Assembly (NCBI GenBank): GCA_028281765.1
Contig: JANQJF010000061.1
Location: forward strand, 62,001 to 126,000
Direction of reading: 5' to 3'
From: Planctomycetota bacterium
Lineage (GTDB): Bacteria > Planctomycetota > UBA1135 > UBA2386
Length of the DNA: 64,000 nt
Shown: piece after piece, positions 1 through 7,592 of the stretch
Position numbering within the stretch: position 1 is the first letter of the stretch
Layout: every line of letters starts with the position of its first letter
Position numbers and translations under genes: made by a program
Notes under the pieces: generated by a model
The model's database searches: none
What the model was told of the DNA's origin: nothing
What the model saw: the letters and a program-made list of their open reading frames with translations, nothing else

Positions 1-811
1 AGCCACGCGGATCCCCGGCCGCCATGCGGTGAATCGCCTCTTCGCATGCCGCCTGCGGGTGCATGCCCTGACGCATCAGCTCGACGATCTGGAACGACCC
101 GCAGTGGCGCATGATGTTCTCGCCGAGCCCCGTCGCCCCGGCCGCGCCGACCGAATTGTCGACGTAGAGGCCGGAGCCGAGGATCGGCGAGTCGCCGACG
201 CGCCCCGGAAGCTTGCGGCCGGCGCCGCTCGTCGAGCAGCCGCCGAAGACGTCGCCATTCGCGTCGAGCGCGAGCAGCGCGATCGTGTCGTGACCCGTCG
301 TCTTCGGCGCGGCCGCATCGCGAGGACGATCGAGCCAGGTTTCCTTCTTGGCGGCATGGCCGGACACGTCAACCGACTTCAGGCCGTGATCGAGCGCGAA
401 CCAGCGCGCGCCTTCGCCGACGAGCATGACGTGCTTGGAATGCTCCATGACCCGGCGGGCGAGGGTGATCGGATGCACGATGCCTTCGACGCCGGCGACG
501 CTGCCGGCGTTGTGGTCCGGACCGTTCATGATGCACGCGTCGAGCTGTGGATAGCCCGCGGCGTTCGGCGTGCCGCCGAGGCCGACCGTACCGTCGGAGC
601 TGAGTTCCTCGATCCTGCGGATGCCCTGCTCGACGCCGTCGAGTCCGGAGCCGCCCGCCGCCATCGTCTGGAGTCCGACGTCGACAGCGGTCTTGCCGAA
701 CGGCCAGGTCGCGATCATGAGCGGGCCCTCGAACGCGGGAGTCGGGGAGGTCTGCGCGCAGGCGGCGAACAGGGTCAGCGCGAGGACGGCACACGAGCGG
801 CGGATCAACAT
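1..811 (-). CDS. N4-(beta-N-acetylglucosaminyl)-L-asparaginase-type Ntn hydrolase, partial
   Basis: The frame opens at the ATG at 811 and runs off the left edge, so the C-terminus is missing. The first 18 residues look like a lipoprotein signal ending in FAAC, so the enzyme is probably exported and lipid-anchored. The body matches the aspartylglucosaminidase family: a GxNxAGYPQLDACIM-like stretch near residue 85 and the self-cleavage site GHDTIALLALD, whose Thr (about residue 176) would become the N-terminal nucleophile. GCSTSGAGRKLPGRVGDSP follows, as is typical of the beta subunit. Known members hydrolyse the amide bond of Asn-linked sugars or related asparagine derivatives; the natural substrate here is unknown. 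The next gene, a PhoD-like phosphatase, lies 25 bases upstream on the same strand, so they may be co-transcribed. Confidence 0.88.
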   Translation of the reverse strand, partial: MLIRRSCAVLALTLFAACAQTSPTPAFEGPLMIATWPFGKTAVDVGLQTMAAGGSGLDGVEQGIRRIEELSSDGTVGLGGTPNAAGYPQLDACIMNGPDHNAGSVAGVEGIVHPITLARRVMEHSKHVMLVGEGARWFALDHGLKSVDVSGHAAKKETWLDRPRDAAAPKTTGHDTIALLALDANGDVFGGCSTSGAGRKLPGRVGDSPILGSGLYVDNSVGAAGATGLGENIMRHCGSFQIVELMRQGMHPQAACEEAIHRMAAGDPRG

Positions 812-836
812 CGCCGCAATCTACTCGGCGCGGGCG

Positions 837-1865
837 TCAGCGCAGCGCACTCAGTCGGATCGTTTGCGTGACGAGGGTCTCGCCGTTGCCGCCGACGCCT
901 CGCAGGCAGATCTCGGGATCGGTCTGGTCCCAGTCGACGTCGATCACTCCGAAGTTGATCGCGCGGTGCACCGAGCCGCGCCGGAAGCGGTTCGGCTGGA
1001 TCGGGTGCGGCTCGTCCTGATTGAGGCCGCTCGAGGTGAAATCCCACATCGGATACGGGCCGCGCTCCTCGTCGGCGCTGATCTCGACCAGGTGGCGATC
1101 GCCACTGATGAAGAGCACGCCGTGCGCGTTTGTGTCGCGGATCAAGGCGTAGAGGCGGTCGCGTTCGTGGGGCATGTTGCCCCAGGTTTCCCACCCGTGC
1201 CCGTCGGCGACGACTTGGATGCTCGACGCGAGGATGCGCAGCTCGGCGGGTTCGCGCAGCCGCGCTTCGAGCCAGGTCCACTGCTCGTCACCGAGCACGG
1301 TTCCGGTGTCGATCGTCGTGTAGGGTCCGTAGCCGGGCTCTGGCGCGGATGCTTTCGCGAGCGCGGTGCGGTGGTAGCGCGTGTCGAGCAGGAGGATCTG
1401 CACGCGCCGGCCCGGCGTGCCGAACGTCTTCGCGTCGTAGATCCCCTTGCGCGCCCGGCGTGCGGACGCTTCCGGCTCTCCGACGAAGTCGAGAAACGCC
1501 TGCTGGGACTCGGCCTTCAGGTGCCACTCGAGCCCGGCATCGTTCAGCCCGTAGTCGTGATCGTCCCACGTCGCGAGGACCGGGACCTGCGTCCGGAAGC
1601 GTGCGAACTCGGGAATCGCCGCGGCCTCGGTGTACTTGGCGCGGATGTCTTCGATGCTCTTCGGCGGAGTCGGGACGTCCGCGTACATGTTGTCGCCGAG
1701 CAGCACGAACACGTCCGGGGCCGTCTCCGCGACACGGTCCCAGATCGGTTGTGGCCAGTCGCTCCTGGCGCAGGAGCCGAACGCGATCGTGTCGATCGCC
1801 CCGTCTACAGGAGGCGCGGCGCAGCCCGCGAGGGTGGCGATGAGGAGCAAGCCGAGGATACGCAT
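837..1865 (-). CDS. PhoD-like metallophosphatase lipoprotein
   Basis: A 342-residue protein starting with a lipoprotein signal (LLLIATLAGCAAPP, lipidated Cys about residue 15). It carries the metal-binding signature of the PhoD/alkaline phosphatase D group: FGSCARSD near residue 30, LLGDNMYAD near 57, TWDDHDYGLND near 100 and SGDRHLVE near 255. Family members are calcium/iron phosphodiesterases or phosphatases acting outside the cytoplasm. It is shorter than classical PhoD (about 550 residues) and lacks the Tat signal, so it belongs to the compact PhoD-like branch. The start is 55 bases from the divergent acyltransferase gene, so that gap must hold both promoters. Substrate cannot be read from the sequence. 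Confidence 0.85.
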   Translation of the reverse strand: MRILGLLLIATLAGCAAPPVDGAIDTIAFGSCARSDWPQPIWDRVAETAPDVFVLLGDNMYADVPTPPKSIEDIRAKYTEAAAIPEFARFRTQVPVLATWDDHDYGLNDAGLEWHLKAESQQAFLDFVGEPEASARRARKGIYDAKTFGTPGRRVQILLLDTRYHRTALAKASAPEPGYGPYTTIDTGTVLGDEQWTWLEARLREPAELRILASSIQVVADGHGWETWGNMPHERDRLYALIRDTNAHGVLFISGDRHLVEISADEERGPYPMWDFTSSGLNQDEPHPIQPNRFRRGSVHRAINFGVIDVDWDQTDPEICLRGVGGNGETLVTQTIRLSALR

Positions 1866-1920
1866 CGCGCGGGATCATACTCGCCGGCCCGCACGCTCGA
1901 ATCACGGTCTCGCGCGGCGT

Positions 1921-3006
1921 ATGGTCGTTCCGATCGACGCAACCCGGACACGAGACGAGACCGAGCAAGAGGAGGATGCGCCCGCCGCTCCCTCGGTGGG
2001 CGACCGTCTGCTCGCATTCCAGGTCCGGGTGGTGTCGTGGCTGTTCGCGCACATGCCGGAGTTCCTGGCGTACGGTGTGGCCGAGGCGCTGGCGCCGCTG
2101 CTCGTCTTCATGACGAAACGTCGTGAGCGTCGCATCGCGCCGCTGGGGCGGGGAATGGTCCGAAACCAGCGCATCGTGTTCCGTGACGAGTTCAGCGAGG
2201 AGATGTCGCGCGAGCACATGCGGGCTTGGGCGCGTCACATGACGCACATGGCCGTCGACTTCTGCCGGATGGTGCGTTGGGATCGCGAGCGCATGCGGAA
2301 GGCCGTCGACGTCAGCGACGTCGAGCGGTTGCGCGAACTGCATGCGGAAGGCAACGGTGTCATCTGCGCGAGCGGGCACCTCGGCGTGTGGGAGTTTTGC
2401 GGGCACGTGGTCGCCCTCGAGGGGATGCCGGCGCTCGCGGTCTCACGACCGGCGAGCAACCAGGCGCTCGTCGAGGTGTTGACCAAGATCCGAACCTCGG
2501 GCGGCCAGCGCATCATCGAGAAGTGGGGCGTGCTGTGGCCGCTGCGCAAGGCGCTGTCGCGCGGCGAGGTCATCGGCCTCGCCGCGGACGAGAACGATCA
2601 CGAGCGACCGGCGTTCGTGCCGTTCCTCGGCACGCTCGCGGCAACGAACACGAGTCCGGCCTTCCTCGCGACCCGCACCGGCGCACCGATCGCGGTGATC
2701 AGCTGTCATCGCGTCGGCCGCGCGAAGTTCCGCTTCCACGTCTGGGAAGTGATTCGCGTCGAGCGCAGCCGTGCGGACTCGGATGAATTGGCCGAGATCA
2801 CGGCCCGGATCAGCACTGCGCTGTCACGCGCGATCCGGGCGTATCCCGAACAGTGGTTGTGGGGCTCTCGGCGGTTCCTCACCCGTCCGGAGGGTGAGGT
2901 GATGGGTCCGGACGGCCTGCCGCCGGCTGCACCGACACGGCCACCGGTTGCACCGACACGGCCGCCGGCCGCACCGGGGTCGACGCCGTCCCAGGAGAAC
3001 GCATGA
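1921..3006 (+). CDS. LpxL/HtrB-type lysophospholipid or lipid A acyltransferase
   Basis: A 361-residue protein from the ATG at 1921; the frame is open further upstream, but that part overlaps the divergent phosphatase gene and does not look like this family. The active-site motif H-x4-E is visible as GHLGVWEF (His153, Glu158), followed by a region (AADENDHERPAFVPFLG) that matches the second conserved block of lipid A biosynthesis acyltransferases. Family enzymes move a fatty acyl chain from acyl-ACP to a lipid acceptor at the inner membrane. The C-terminus ends in a Pro/Ala/Thr-rich tail built from 21-base repeats. It overlaps the fatty-acyl-AMP ligase gene by 4 bases, and an acyl carrier protein follows. 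That suggests a dedicated acyl donor, so the acceptor may not be lipid A. Confidence 0.82.
   Translation: MVVPIDATRTRDETEQEEDAPAAPSVGDRLLAFQVRVVSWLFAHMPEFLAYGVAEALAPLLVFMTKRRERRIAPLGRGMVRNQRIVFRDEFSEEMSREHMRAWARHMTHMAVDFCRMVRWDRERMRKAVDVSDVERLRELHAEGNGVICASGHLGVWEFCGHVVALEGMPALAVSRPASNQALVEVLTKIRTSGGQRIIEKWGVLWPLRKALSRGEVIGLAADENDHERPAFVPFLGTLAATNTSPAFLATRTGAPIAVISCHRVGRAKFRFHVWEVIRVERSRADSDELAEITARISTALSRAIRAYPEQWLWGSRRFLTRPEGEVMGPDGLPPAAPTRPPVAPTRPPAAPGSTPSQENA
2920..2979 (+). repeat. 21-base tandem repeat encoding a PPxAPTR tail
   Basis: Copies start at 2920, 2941 and 2962 (the last partial). The first two differ at a few positions and encode PPAAPTR and PPVAPTR; the third encodes PPAAPGS. 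They form the C-terminal extension of the acyltransferase, just before its stop. Confidence 0.8.
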
Positions 3007-4589
3007 GTCGAACCATCGTCGACATTCTCGCTCGACTCGCCGACTCGTCCGACCACGGGATCGTCGAGTACGACCGTCGCGGACGCGCCGGGGAGATGCG
3101 TAGTCATGCCGAGATCCACCGTCGCGCGCGCGCGGCCGCCGCGGCGTTCGCGGCGAGCGGAGTCGAGCCAGGGCACGTCGTGTTCCTGCAGCTGCCGAAC
3201 GGCCACGATCTCGTCGAGTGCTTCCTGGGGGCAGTCGTCGCAGGTGCGCTGCCGTGCTGCCTCGCGCCGCCACGCGCGCTCGGGGGGCTCGAGGCGTACC
3301 AGCAGCGCATCGCGCACCTGGCCTCGGCGTTTCCGGCGAGCCACCTGATCGCCGAGGAGGACACCGGATCGCGTTCGGGGCACCAATACACGCAGCCGCC
3401 CGACCGCGGTGACGGGGCGCCGCTGGCCGATCTGCCGGAGGTGGCGCCCGAGTCGATCGCTTTCCTGCAGCTGACGAGTGGCACGTCCCGCACGCCGAAG
3501 GCGGTGCGCATCAGTCATGCCGCGCTCTGCGCGAACGTGCGCGGTATCCTCGACGGCGGTCGCGGCGTCGATCACGAGGCATACGTGTCCTGGCTTCCGC
3601 TCTATCACGACATGGGGCTCGTCGGCATGCTGTTCTGTGCGCTCGAGTCGCGCAGCACGATGCATCTGTTTCGTCCGGAGACGTTCGTCGCGCGGCCGTT
3701 GAACTGGCTGAAGACGATTGCTTCGACCGGCGCCCCGACGATCACCACGGTGCCGAACTTCGCTCTTCAGCACTGCGTGAACGCGGTGACCGCGGACAAG
3801 CTCGAAGGGCTCGACTTCTCGCGCTGGCGAGTCTCCGGGTGCGGTGCGGAGCGCGTGCGCGAGAGCACGTTGCGTGAGTTCGCCGAGCGGTTCGGGCCGT
3901 TCGGTTTCCGGAGCGAAGCGTTCGTGCCCTGCTATGGTATGGCCGAAGCGACGCTCGCGATCACGTTCGATCGCAAAGACGCGCCGCCGCGCGAGGTCGA
4001 TGGGCACGTCTCCTGCGGTCGGGCGGTTCCCGGCACGGAGATCGTGATTCGGTCGGTAGAAGGCGAACCCGTTCCGGAAGGCGTCGAGGGCGAGATCACC
4101 GCGCGTGGTCCCGGGTTGTGCTCGGGCTACACAGGGGATGTGGTCGAGTCGCCGATTCGCGACGGCTGGCTACACACCGGGGATCGCGGCTTTGTCCGCG
4201 ACGGCGAGCTGTTCGTCACGGGTCGTTTCAAGGACCTGATCATCATCGATGGTCACAACATCGATCCGGACGAGGTCGAGGCGATCGGCGATCGGGTGGT
4301 GCGCACGCCGGGTGGGCGCTGCGGCTCGTTCTCGGTCGACCGCGACGGTCGCGAGCACGTCGTGCTCGTCGTCGAGGTGCCCACGGGCGGCGACAACGAT
4401 CGGTTCACCGAATGGGCGGATGCGATCGGATCCGAGTTCGCGAGCCTGTTCGGCTTCCGAATTCGCGACCTCGTCTTCGTCAAACGGGGCGATCTTCCGA
4501 CGACGTCCAGTGGTAAGGTCCGCAGAGCACAATTGCGGACTCAGTACGAGGCGGGCGAGCTGGATGTCCTGGCTCGCCACGAATCGTGA
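3003..4589 (+). CDS. fatty-acyl-AMP ligase (FAAL-like AMP-binding protein)
   Basis: A 528-residue member of the adenylate-forming superfamily. Visible motifs in order: the phosphate-binding loop LTSGTSRTPKAV (residues 158-169), SWLPLYHDMGLVGM near 198 which is characteristic of FAALs, VPNFALQHC near 252, YGMAEATLAI near 313, HTGDRGF near 391, GRFKDLIIIDGHNIDPDE near 407, and TSSGKVRR near the C-terminus. FAALs activate a fatty acid as acyl-AMP and pass it to an acyl carrier protein rather than CoA. The 4-base overlap with the acyltransferase and the ACP gene 16 bases downstream make that reaction likely here. FAAL rather than acyl-CoA ligase is inferred from motif wording and neighbours; the FAAL-specific insertion needs an alignment. 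Confidence 0.85.
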   Translation: MSRTIVDILARLADSSDHGIVEYDRRGRAGEMRSHAEIHRRARAAAAAFAASGVEPGHVVFLQLPNGHDLVECFLGAVVAGALPCCLAPPRALGGLEAYQQRIAHLASAFPASHLIAEEDTGSRSGHQYTQPPDRGDGAPLADLPEVAPESIAFLQLTSGTSRTPKAVRISHAALCANVRGILDGGRGVDHEAYVSWLPLYHDMGLVGMLFCALESRSTMHLFRPETFVARPLNWLKTIASTGAPTITTVPNFALQHCVNAVTADKLEGLDFSRWRVSGCGAERVRESTLREFAERFGPFGFRSEAFVPCYGMAEATLAITFDRKDAPPREVDGHVSCGRAVPGTEIVIRSVEGEPVPEGVEGEITARGPGLCSGYTGDVVESPIRDGWLHTGDRGFVRDGELFVTGRFKDLIIIDGHNIDPDEVEAIGDRVVRTPGGRCGSFSVDRDGREHVVLVVEVPTGGDNDRFTEWADAIGSEFASLFGFRIRDLVFVKRGDLPTTSSGKVRRAQLRTQYEAGELDVLARHES

Positions 4590-4605
4590 TCCGCTCGCTC
4601 ACGCC

Positions 4606-4845
4606 ATGACGAAGCCCGAAGACGAAGCGCTGCGCATCCTCAGCGAAGTGTGCCGCGTACCGCTCGACAAACTGACGCCCGAAGCCCGCCTCGTGCAGGA
4701 CCTCGGGATCGATTCCGTGATGACCCTCGATTTGCTGATCGAGCTCGAGGAAGCGCTCGACATCGAGATCCCCGAGATCGAAGCGGCGCAGATGGAGACC
4801 GTCGCGCAGGTGACCGACTACGTGCGGTCGCGCGCGACGGCCTGA
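4606..4845 (+). CDS. acyl carrier protein
   Basis: A 79-residue acidic, helical protein with the phosphopantetheine attachment motif GIDSVM (Ser37) and the usual helix II acidic face (LLIELEEALDIEIPE). It is a stand-alone ACP, probably not the main fatty-acid-synthesis ACP, because it sits at the end of the acyltransferase/FAAL operon. It would be loaded by the FAAL and serve as donor for the acyltransferase. The ATG at 4606 gives the standard ACP length; the longer upstream frame lies inside the FAAL gene. The stop codon lies inside a 15-base tandem repeat. Confidence 0.92.
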   Translation: MTKPEDEALRILSEVCRVPLDKLTPEARLVQDLGIDSVMTLDLLIELEEALDIEIPEIEAAQMETVAQVTDYVRSRATA

Positions 4846-4878
4846 CGCGCGACTGCCTGACGCGCGACTGCCTGACGC
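4841..4878. repeat. 15-base tandem repeat at the ACP stop codon
   Basis: The unit CCTGACGCGCGACTG occurs at 4841 and 4856, with a partial third copy at 4871. Each copy carries a TGA in the same frame (4843, 4858, 4873), so the ACP end is followed by two spare in-frame stops. The repeat fills the gap between two converging genes. Confidence 0.85.
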
Positions 4879-6807
4879 TCAGTGGCTGCGAATCGCCGCG
4901 CGGCAGTCGCGCAGCAGTTCGCGATGGCCAGCGGCCGCCGCGGTTTCGACGTCGGCCAACGCGACGGCGTCCCCGAGCTCGGCGTCGAGCCAGCCGGGTG
5001 CGAGCTGCGCGCGGTTCGCGAGGTCGCGGATTCCCGCGATCGTGCGACACCCGAACAGATATACCGAAAACTGCACGAGCAGGGCGTCCAGAGGGTTCTC
5101 GTCGCCGTGGATCGGCGGAACGCCCAGAGCCGCGCGGCGCTCGGGGTCGCCGAGTTCGAACAGCGCGACGAGTCCTTCGATCTGGGCGTACAGCAACGCG
5201 GCATCGTGCCGGAGGCCGTGGTCATCCTTCCAGACGTCATTGGCTTCGCACGCCCGCACGCAGGCGAACAGTGCGTCGCATGCCCGCGCGATCGGGTCGA
5301 TGCACGCGCCGTTGAGCTGATCGAGTTCGCGGAGGTGATCCTCCAGCGGCATCAGCAGGCGGTTTTGCTTCTTGCGTAGCGCGAGGTAGACGGGCTCCGG
5401 TTCGGCCGCGTAGACCCTGCGTATCTGTTCGACGGTGTTCGGAGCGTCTTCGCGCGGAGGCTCGGCGGCGCGCCGCGCCTCGAGCATGAGGCGGTGGCTG
5501 AGCTCCTGCAGCATGACGTGGCTCGTGCCGTCGAAGACGCCGTAGAGCACGACGTCACGGGAGAGCCGTTCGTACGGCATGTCGCGCAGCAGGGCGCGGG
5601 CGCCGAGCACGCGGTGGCCTTCGCGGACGGCCTCTTCGGCGAAGACGCACGCCACGACCTTCGCGACGGCCGTGTAGTGGGCGGCGCCGACGCCGTGGCT
5701 GTTGAGCAGCGCTGCGGTCCGCACCGCGATCGCGCCGACCGCGCGGTCGAGCGCCTCGATGCGGATCAGGTGGTCGGCGATCACGTCGAGTTCACGGATC
5801 GGCTCGCCGTAGACCGCGCGATTGCCCGCGTACGTGACCGCGAGGTCGCGCGCCCGACTCGTGCAGCCCGATGCGAGCGAGGCGACGCCGCCACGCGACA
5901 GCGCGAGCGTCTTCTGCGCGAGCGTCATGCCGCCGTGTTCGCGGCCGAGCACCGTGCTCTTCGGGACGACCATGTTCTCGAAGCGAAGGCCCGAGATGTC
6001 CGCGCCGCGTGCCGGCATGGTGTGCCATCGCGGCAGCGGAACCATGCCCGGACCGCGTTCGATGCAGAACATCGTGAAATCGGCGCGCGCCTGCATCGGC
6101 GCGTCGACCTTGTTGCACGTGCCGTCCGTGAAGTTCCGTGTGCGCAAGAACACGAACATCAGCCCGTGGCGGTTCGCCCCGTTGATCAGGTCCTTCTCGC
6201 CGTTGATGCGGTAGTGCGTGCACTCTTCGTCGTCGCCGATCGGCACAAACTCGTCATCACCGTCGAGCACGCCGCGTTCGGCGCGCGCGTGGTTCGCGAG
6301 CAAGTTGCTGCCGTGTCCGATCTCGGAGAGCATCAGCGACGAGAAGATCCCGGAGCCAACAGCGGCGTTGATCTTCTCGAGTTGCTCCGGCGTCGCGGCG
6401 ACGTAGGCGGGCAGCAGCCCGAGCGCGTTCACGCTGATCGTCACGGCGAGGCTCGTGTCGCGGCGGGACGTCACGGCGTTGAGCGCCGACATGTGGAACG
6501 CCGTCACGCGCGCGTTGCATTGCGTGTCGGGGTTCGGTGCGAACATGCGCATCAGGCCGAGCTCACGCAGGCGGTCGAGCACCGGCGCCGGATACTCCTC
6601 GTCGGCCTCGAGCTGCCACAGCGACGAACGCGTTTCCGGCTCGTCGAGATAGCTCTCGATCGAGCGCAGCACCGGATCGTTCGCCGCGTCATTGACGCTG
6701 AGTCGCTGCCACGCGGACAGGCCGACTTCGGCGATGTCGATGGATGCGGCGTCTTGCTCGCGAAGGGTCTTGGTTTCGTCCACGGGACGGTCGGCCGTCA
6801 CATCCAT
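4879..6807 (-). CDS. acyl-CoA dehydrogenase/oxidase family flavoprotein
   Basis: A 642-residue protein, longer than single-domain acyl-CoA dehydrogenases (about 380) and closer to acyl-CoA oxidases. The flavin-contact motif MLSEIGHGSN near residue 165, the middle beta domain, and FDGTSHVMLQEL near residue 480 (the position of the family's G(T/S) loop by the catalytic base) are all visible. It should oxidise an acyl-CoA or acyl-ACP at the alpha-beta bond with FAD. I chose the ATG at 6807 because it overlaps the end of the upstream membrane gene by 10 bases; the open frame above it is a shadow of that gene. It converges on the acyltransferase/FAAL/ACP operon, which could be chance or a shared acyl substrate. 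Confidence 0.82.
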   Translation of the reverse strand: MDVTADRPVDETKTLREQDAASIDIAEVGLSAWQRLSVNDAANDPVLRSIESYLDEPETRSSLWQLEADEEYPAPVLDRLRELGLMRMFAPNPDTQCNARVTAFHMSALNAVTSRRDTSLAVTISVNALGLLPAYVAATPEQLEKINAAVGSGIFSSLMLSEIGHGSNLLANHARAERGVLDGDDEFVPIGDDEECTHYRINGEKDLINGANRHGLMFVFLRTRNFTDGTCNKVDAPMQARADFTMFCIERGPGMVPLPRWHTMPARGADISGLRFENMVVPKSTVLGREHGGMTLAQKTLALSRGGVASLASGCTSRARDLAVTYAGNRAVYGEPIRELDVIADHLIRIEALDRAVGAIAVRTAALLNSHGVGAAHYTAVAKVVACVFAEEAVREGHRVLGARALLRDMPYERLSRDVVLYGVFDGTSHVMLQELSHRLMLEARRAAEPPREDAPNTVEQIRRVYAAEPEPVYLALRKKQNRLLMPLEDHLRELDQLNGACIDPIARACDALFACVRACEANDVWKDDHGLRHDAALLYAQIEGLVALFELGDPERRAALGVPPIHGDENPLDALLVQFSVYLFGCRTIAGIRDLANRAQLAPGWLDAELGDAVALADVETAAAAGHRELLRDCRAAIRSH

Positions 6808-7157
6808 GGCTTGGTGAACGCGAGGTAGGCCGCGGCTCCGCCGAGCGCCGCGGCGACGGCCCAGCCGATCGCGGCGGGCAGGGCGCCACGCTTGACGAGC
6901 ATCGGCATCATCGCGAGGGCGACCCAGATCGCGATCTTGGCGATGACGAAGACTGGCCACGGCCAGCTCATGCCCAGGCGCGCCAGCAGTCCAAAGCCGG
7001 CGACGAGGATTACGACGAGGCCGATGCCGTGCATGATCATCCCGGCCTTGGGCGGCTTCGAGCCCTCGCTGCGGGGCGACAACAGGACCGTGCCAAGACC
7101 CATGAACAGCAGGATCAGACCGACGATGTGCATCGTCTTGTAGGTTTCGTAGCTCAT
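6798..7157 (-). CDS. small four-helix integral membrane protein
   Basis: A 119-residue hydrophobic protein with about four membrane helices: near residues 8-22, 41-60, 66-85 and 93-112. The first helix holds the pattern YxxxKxxHxxG, reminiscent of SirB2-like or CopD-like small membrane proteins where the His may bind haem or metal; that resemblance is weak. The ATG at 7157 gives a sensible N-terminus directly before the first helix. It is followed with a 10-base overlap by the acyl-CoA dehydrogenase, so the two are co-translated. Function not recognised. Confidence 0.7.
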   Translation of the reverse strand: MSYETYKTMHIVGLILLFMGLGTVLLSPRSEGSKPPKAGMIMHGIGLVVILVAGFGLLARLGMSWPWPVFVIAKIAIWVALAMMPMLVKRGALPAAIGWAVAAALGGAAAYLAFTKPWM

Positions 7158-7229
7158 CGGATGCCTAGCTTGGGATTTCCGACGCCCGAGGTCACGCACG
7201 AGCCGGACAAGTTGCGTCAGACGACGCGG

Positions 7230-7568
7230 TTATCCCCCGGCCAACTTGACCGAGAACCCCCGCCCCTCGAGCTCCCCGACGATCAGCTCGCGGTGATCCC
7301 CCTGGATCTCGATCGTGCCGTCCTTGCACGAGCCGCCGGTGCCGCACTTCTTCTTCAGGTCCTTGGCGAGCTTCTTGAGCTCGTGTGGGAGCAGCGGCAC
7401 GCCGAGGATCGCGGTCACGGTCTTGCCATTGCGCACCTCGCGGCGCACGCGCGCGATCCCGTCGCCGGTCGGGGCGCGTACGGCCCCGCACTTGCACCGG
7501 TCCGCCGGCAGGCGGCAGTTCCGGCACACCCTGCCGGCGTGGGAGTCGAAGACCACCGAGCGATTCAT
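7230..7568 (-). CDS. yciH: YciH/SUI1 (eIF1-like) family protein
   Basis: A 112-residue protein. Residues 15-27 hold a small cysteine cluster (CRNCRLPADRCKC), as in bacterial YciH proteins. The C-terminal half matches the SUI1/eIF1 fold: RNGKTVTAILGVPLL, then LAKDLKKKCGTGGSCKDG and IEIQGDHRELI. Family members bind the small ribosomal subunit and affect initiation fidelity in some bacteria; the exact role is not settled. It is the first gene of the leftward set that includes the membrane protein and the acyl-CoA dehydrogenase, 72 bases upstream of the former. Confidence 0.85.
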   Translation of the reverse strand: MNRSVVFDSHAGRVCRNCRLPADRCKCGAVRAPTGDGIARVRREVRNGKTVTAILGVPLLPHELKKLAKDLKKKCGTGGSCKDGTIEIQGDHRELIVGELEGRGFSVKLAGG

Positions 7569-7592
7569 CGCCGGCGATCATGCCGCATCGGG

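Noticed and set aside
29..871. Long plus-strand open frame over the asparaginase gene
   Set aside because: Arg/Ala-rich composition without domains; the opposite strand carries a clear Ntn hydrolase with its catalytic Thr.
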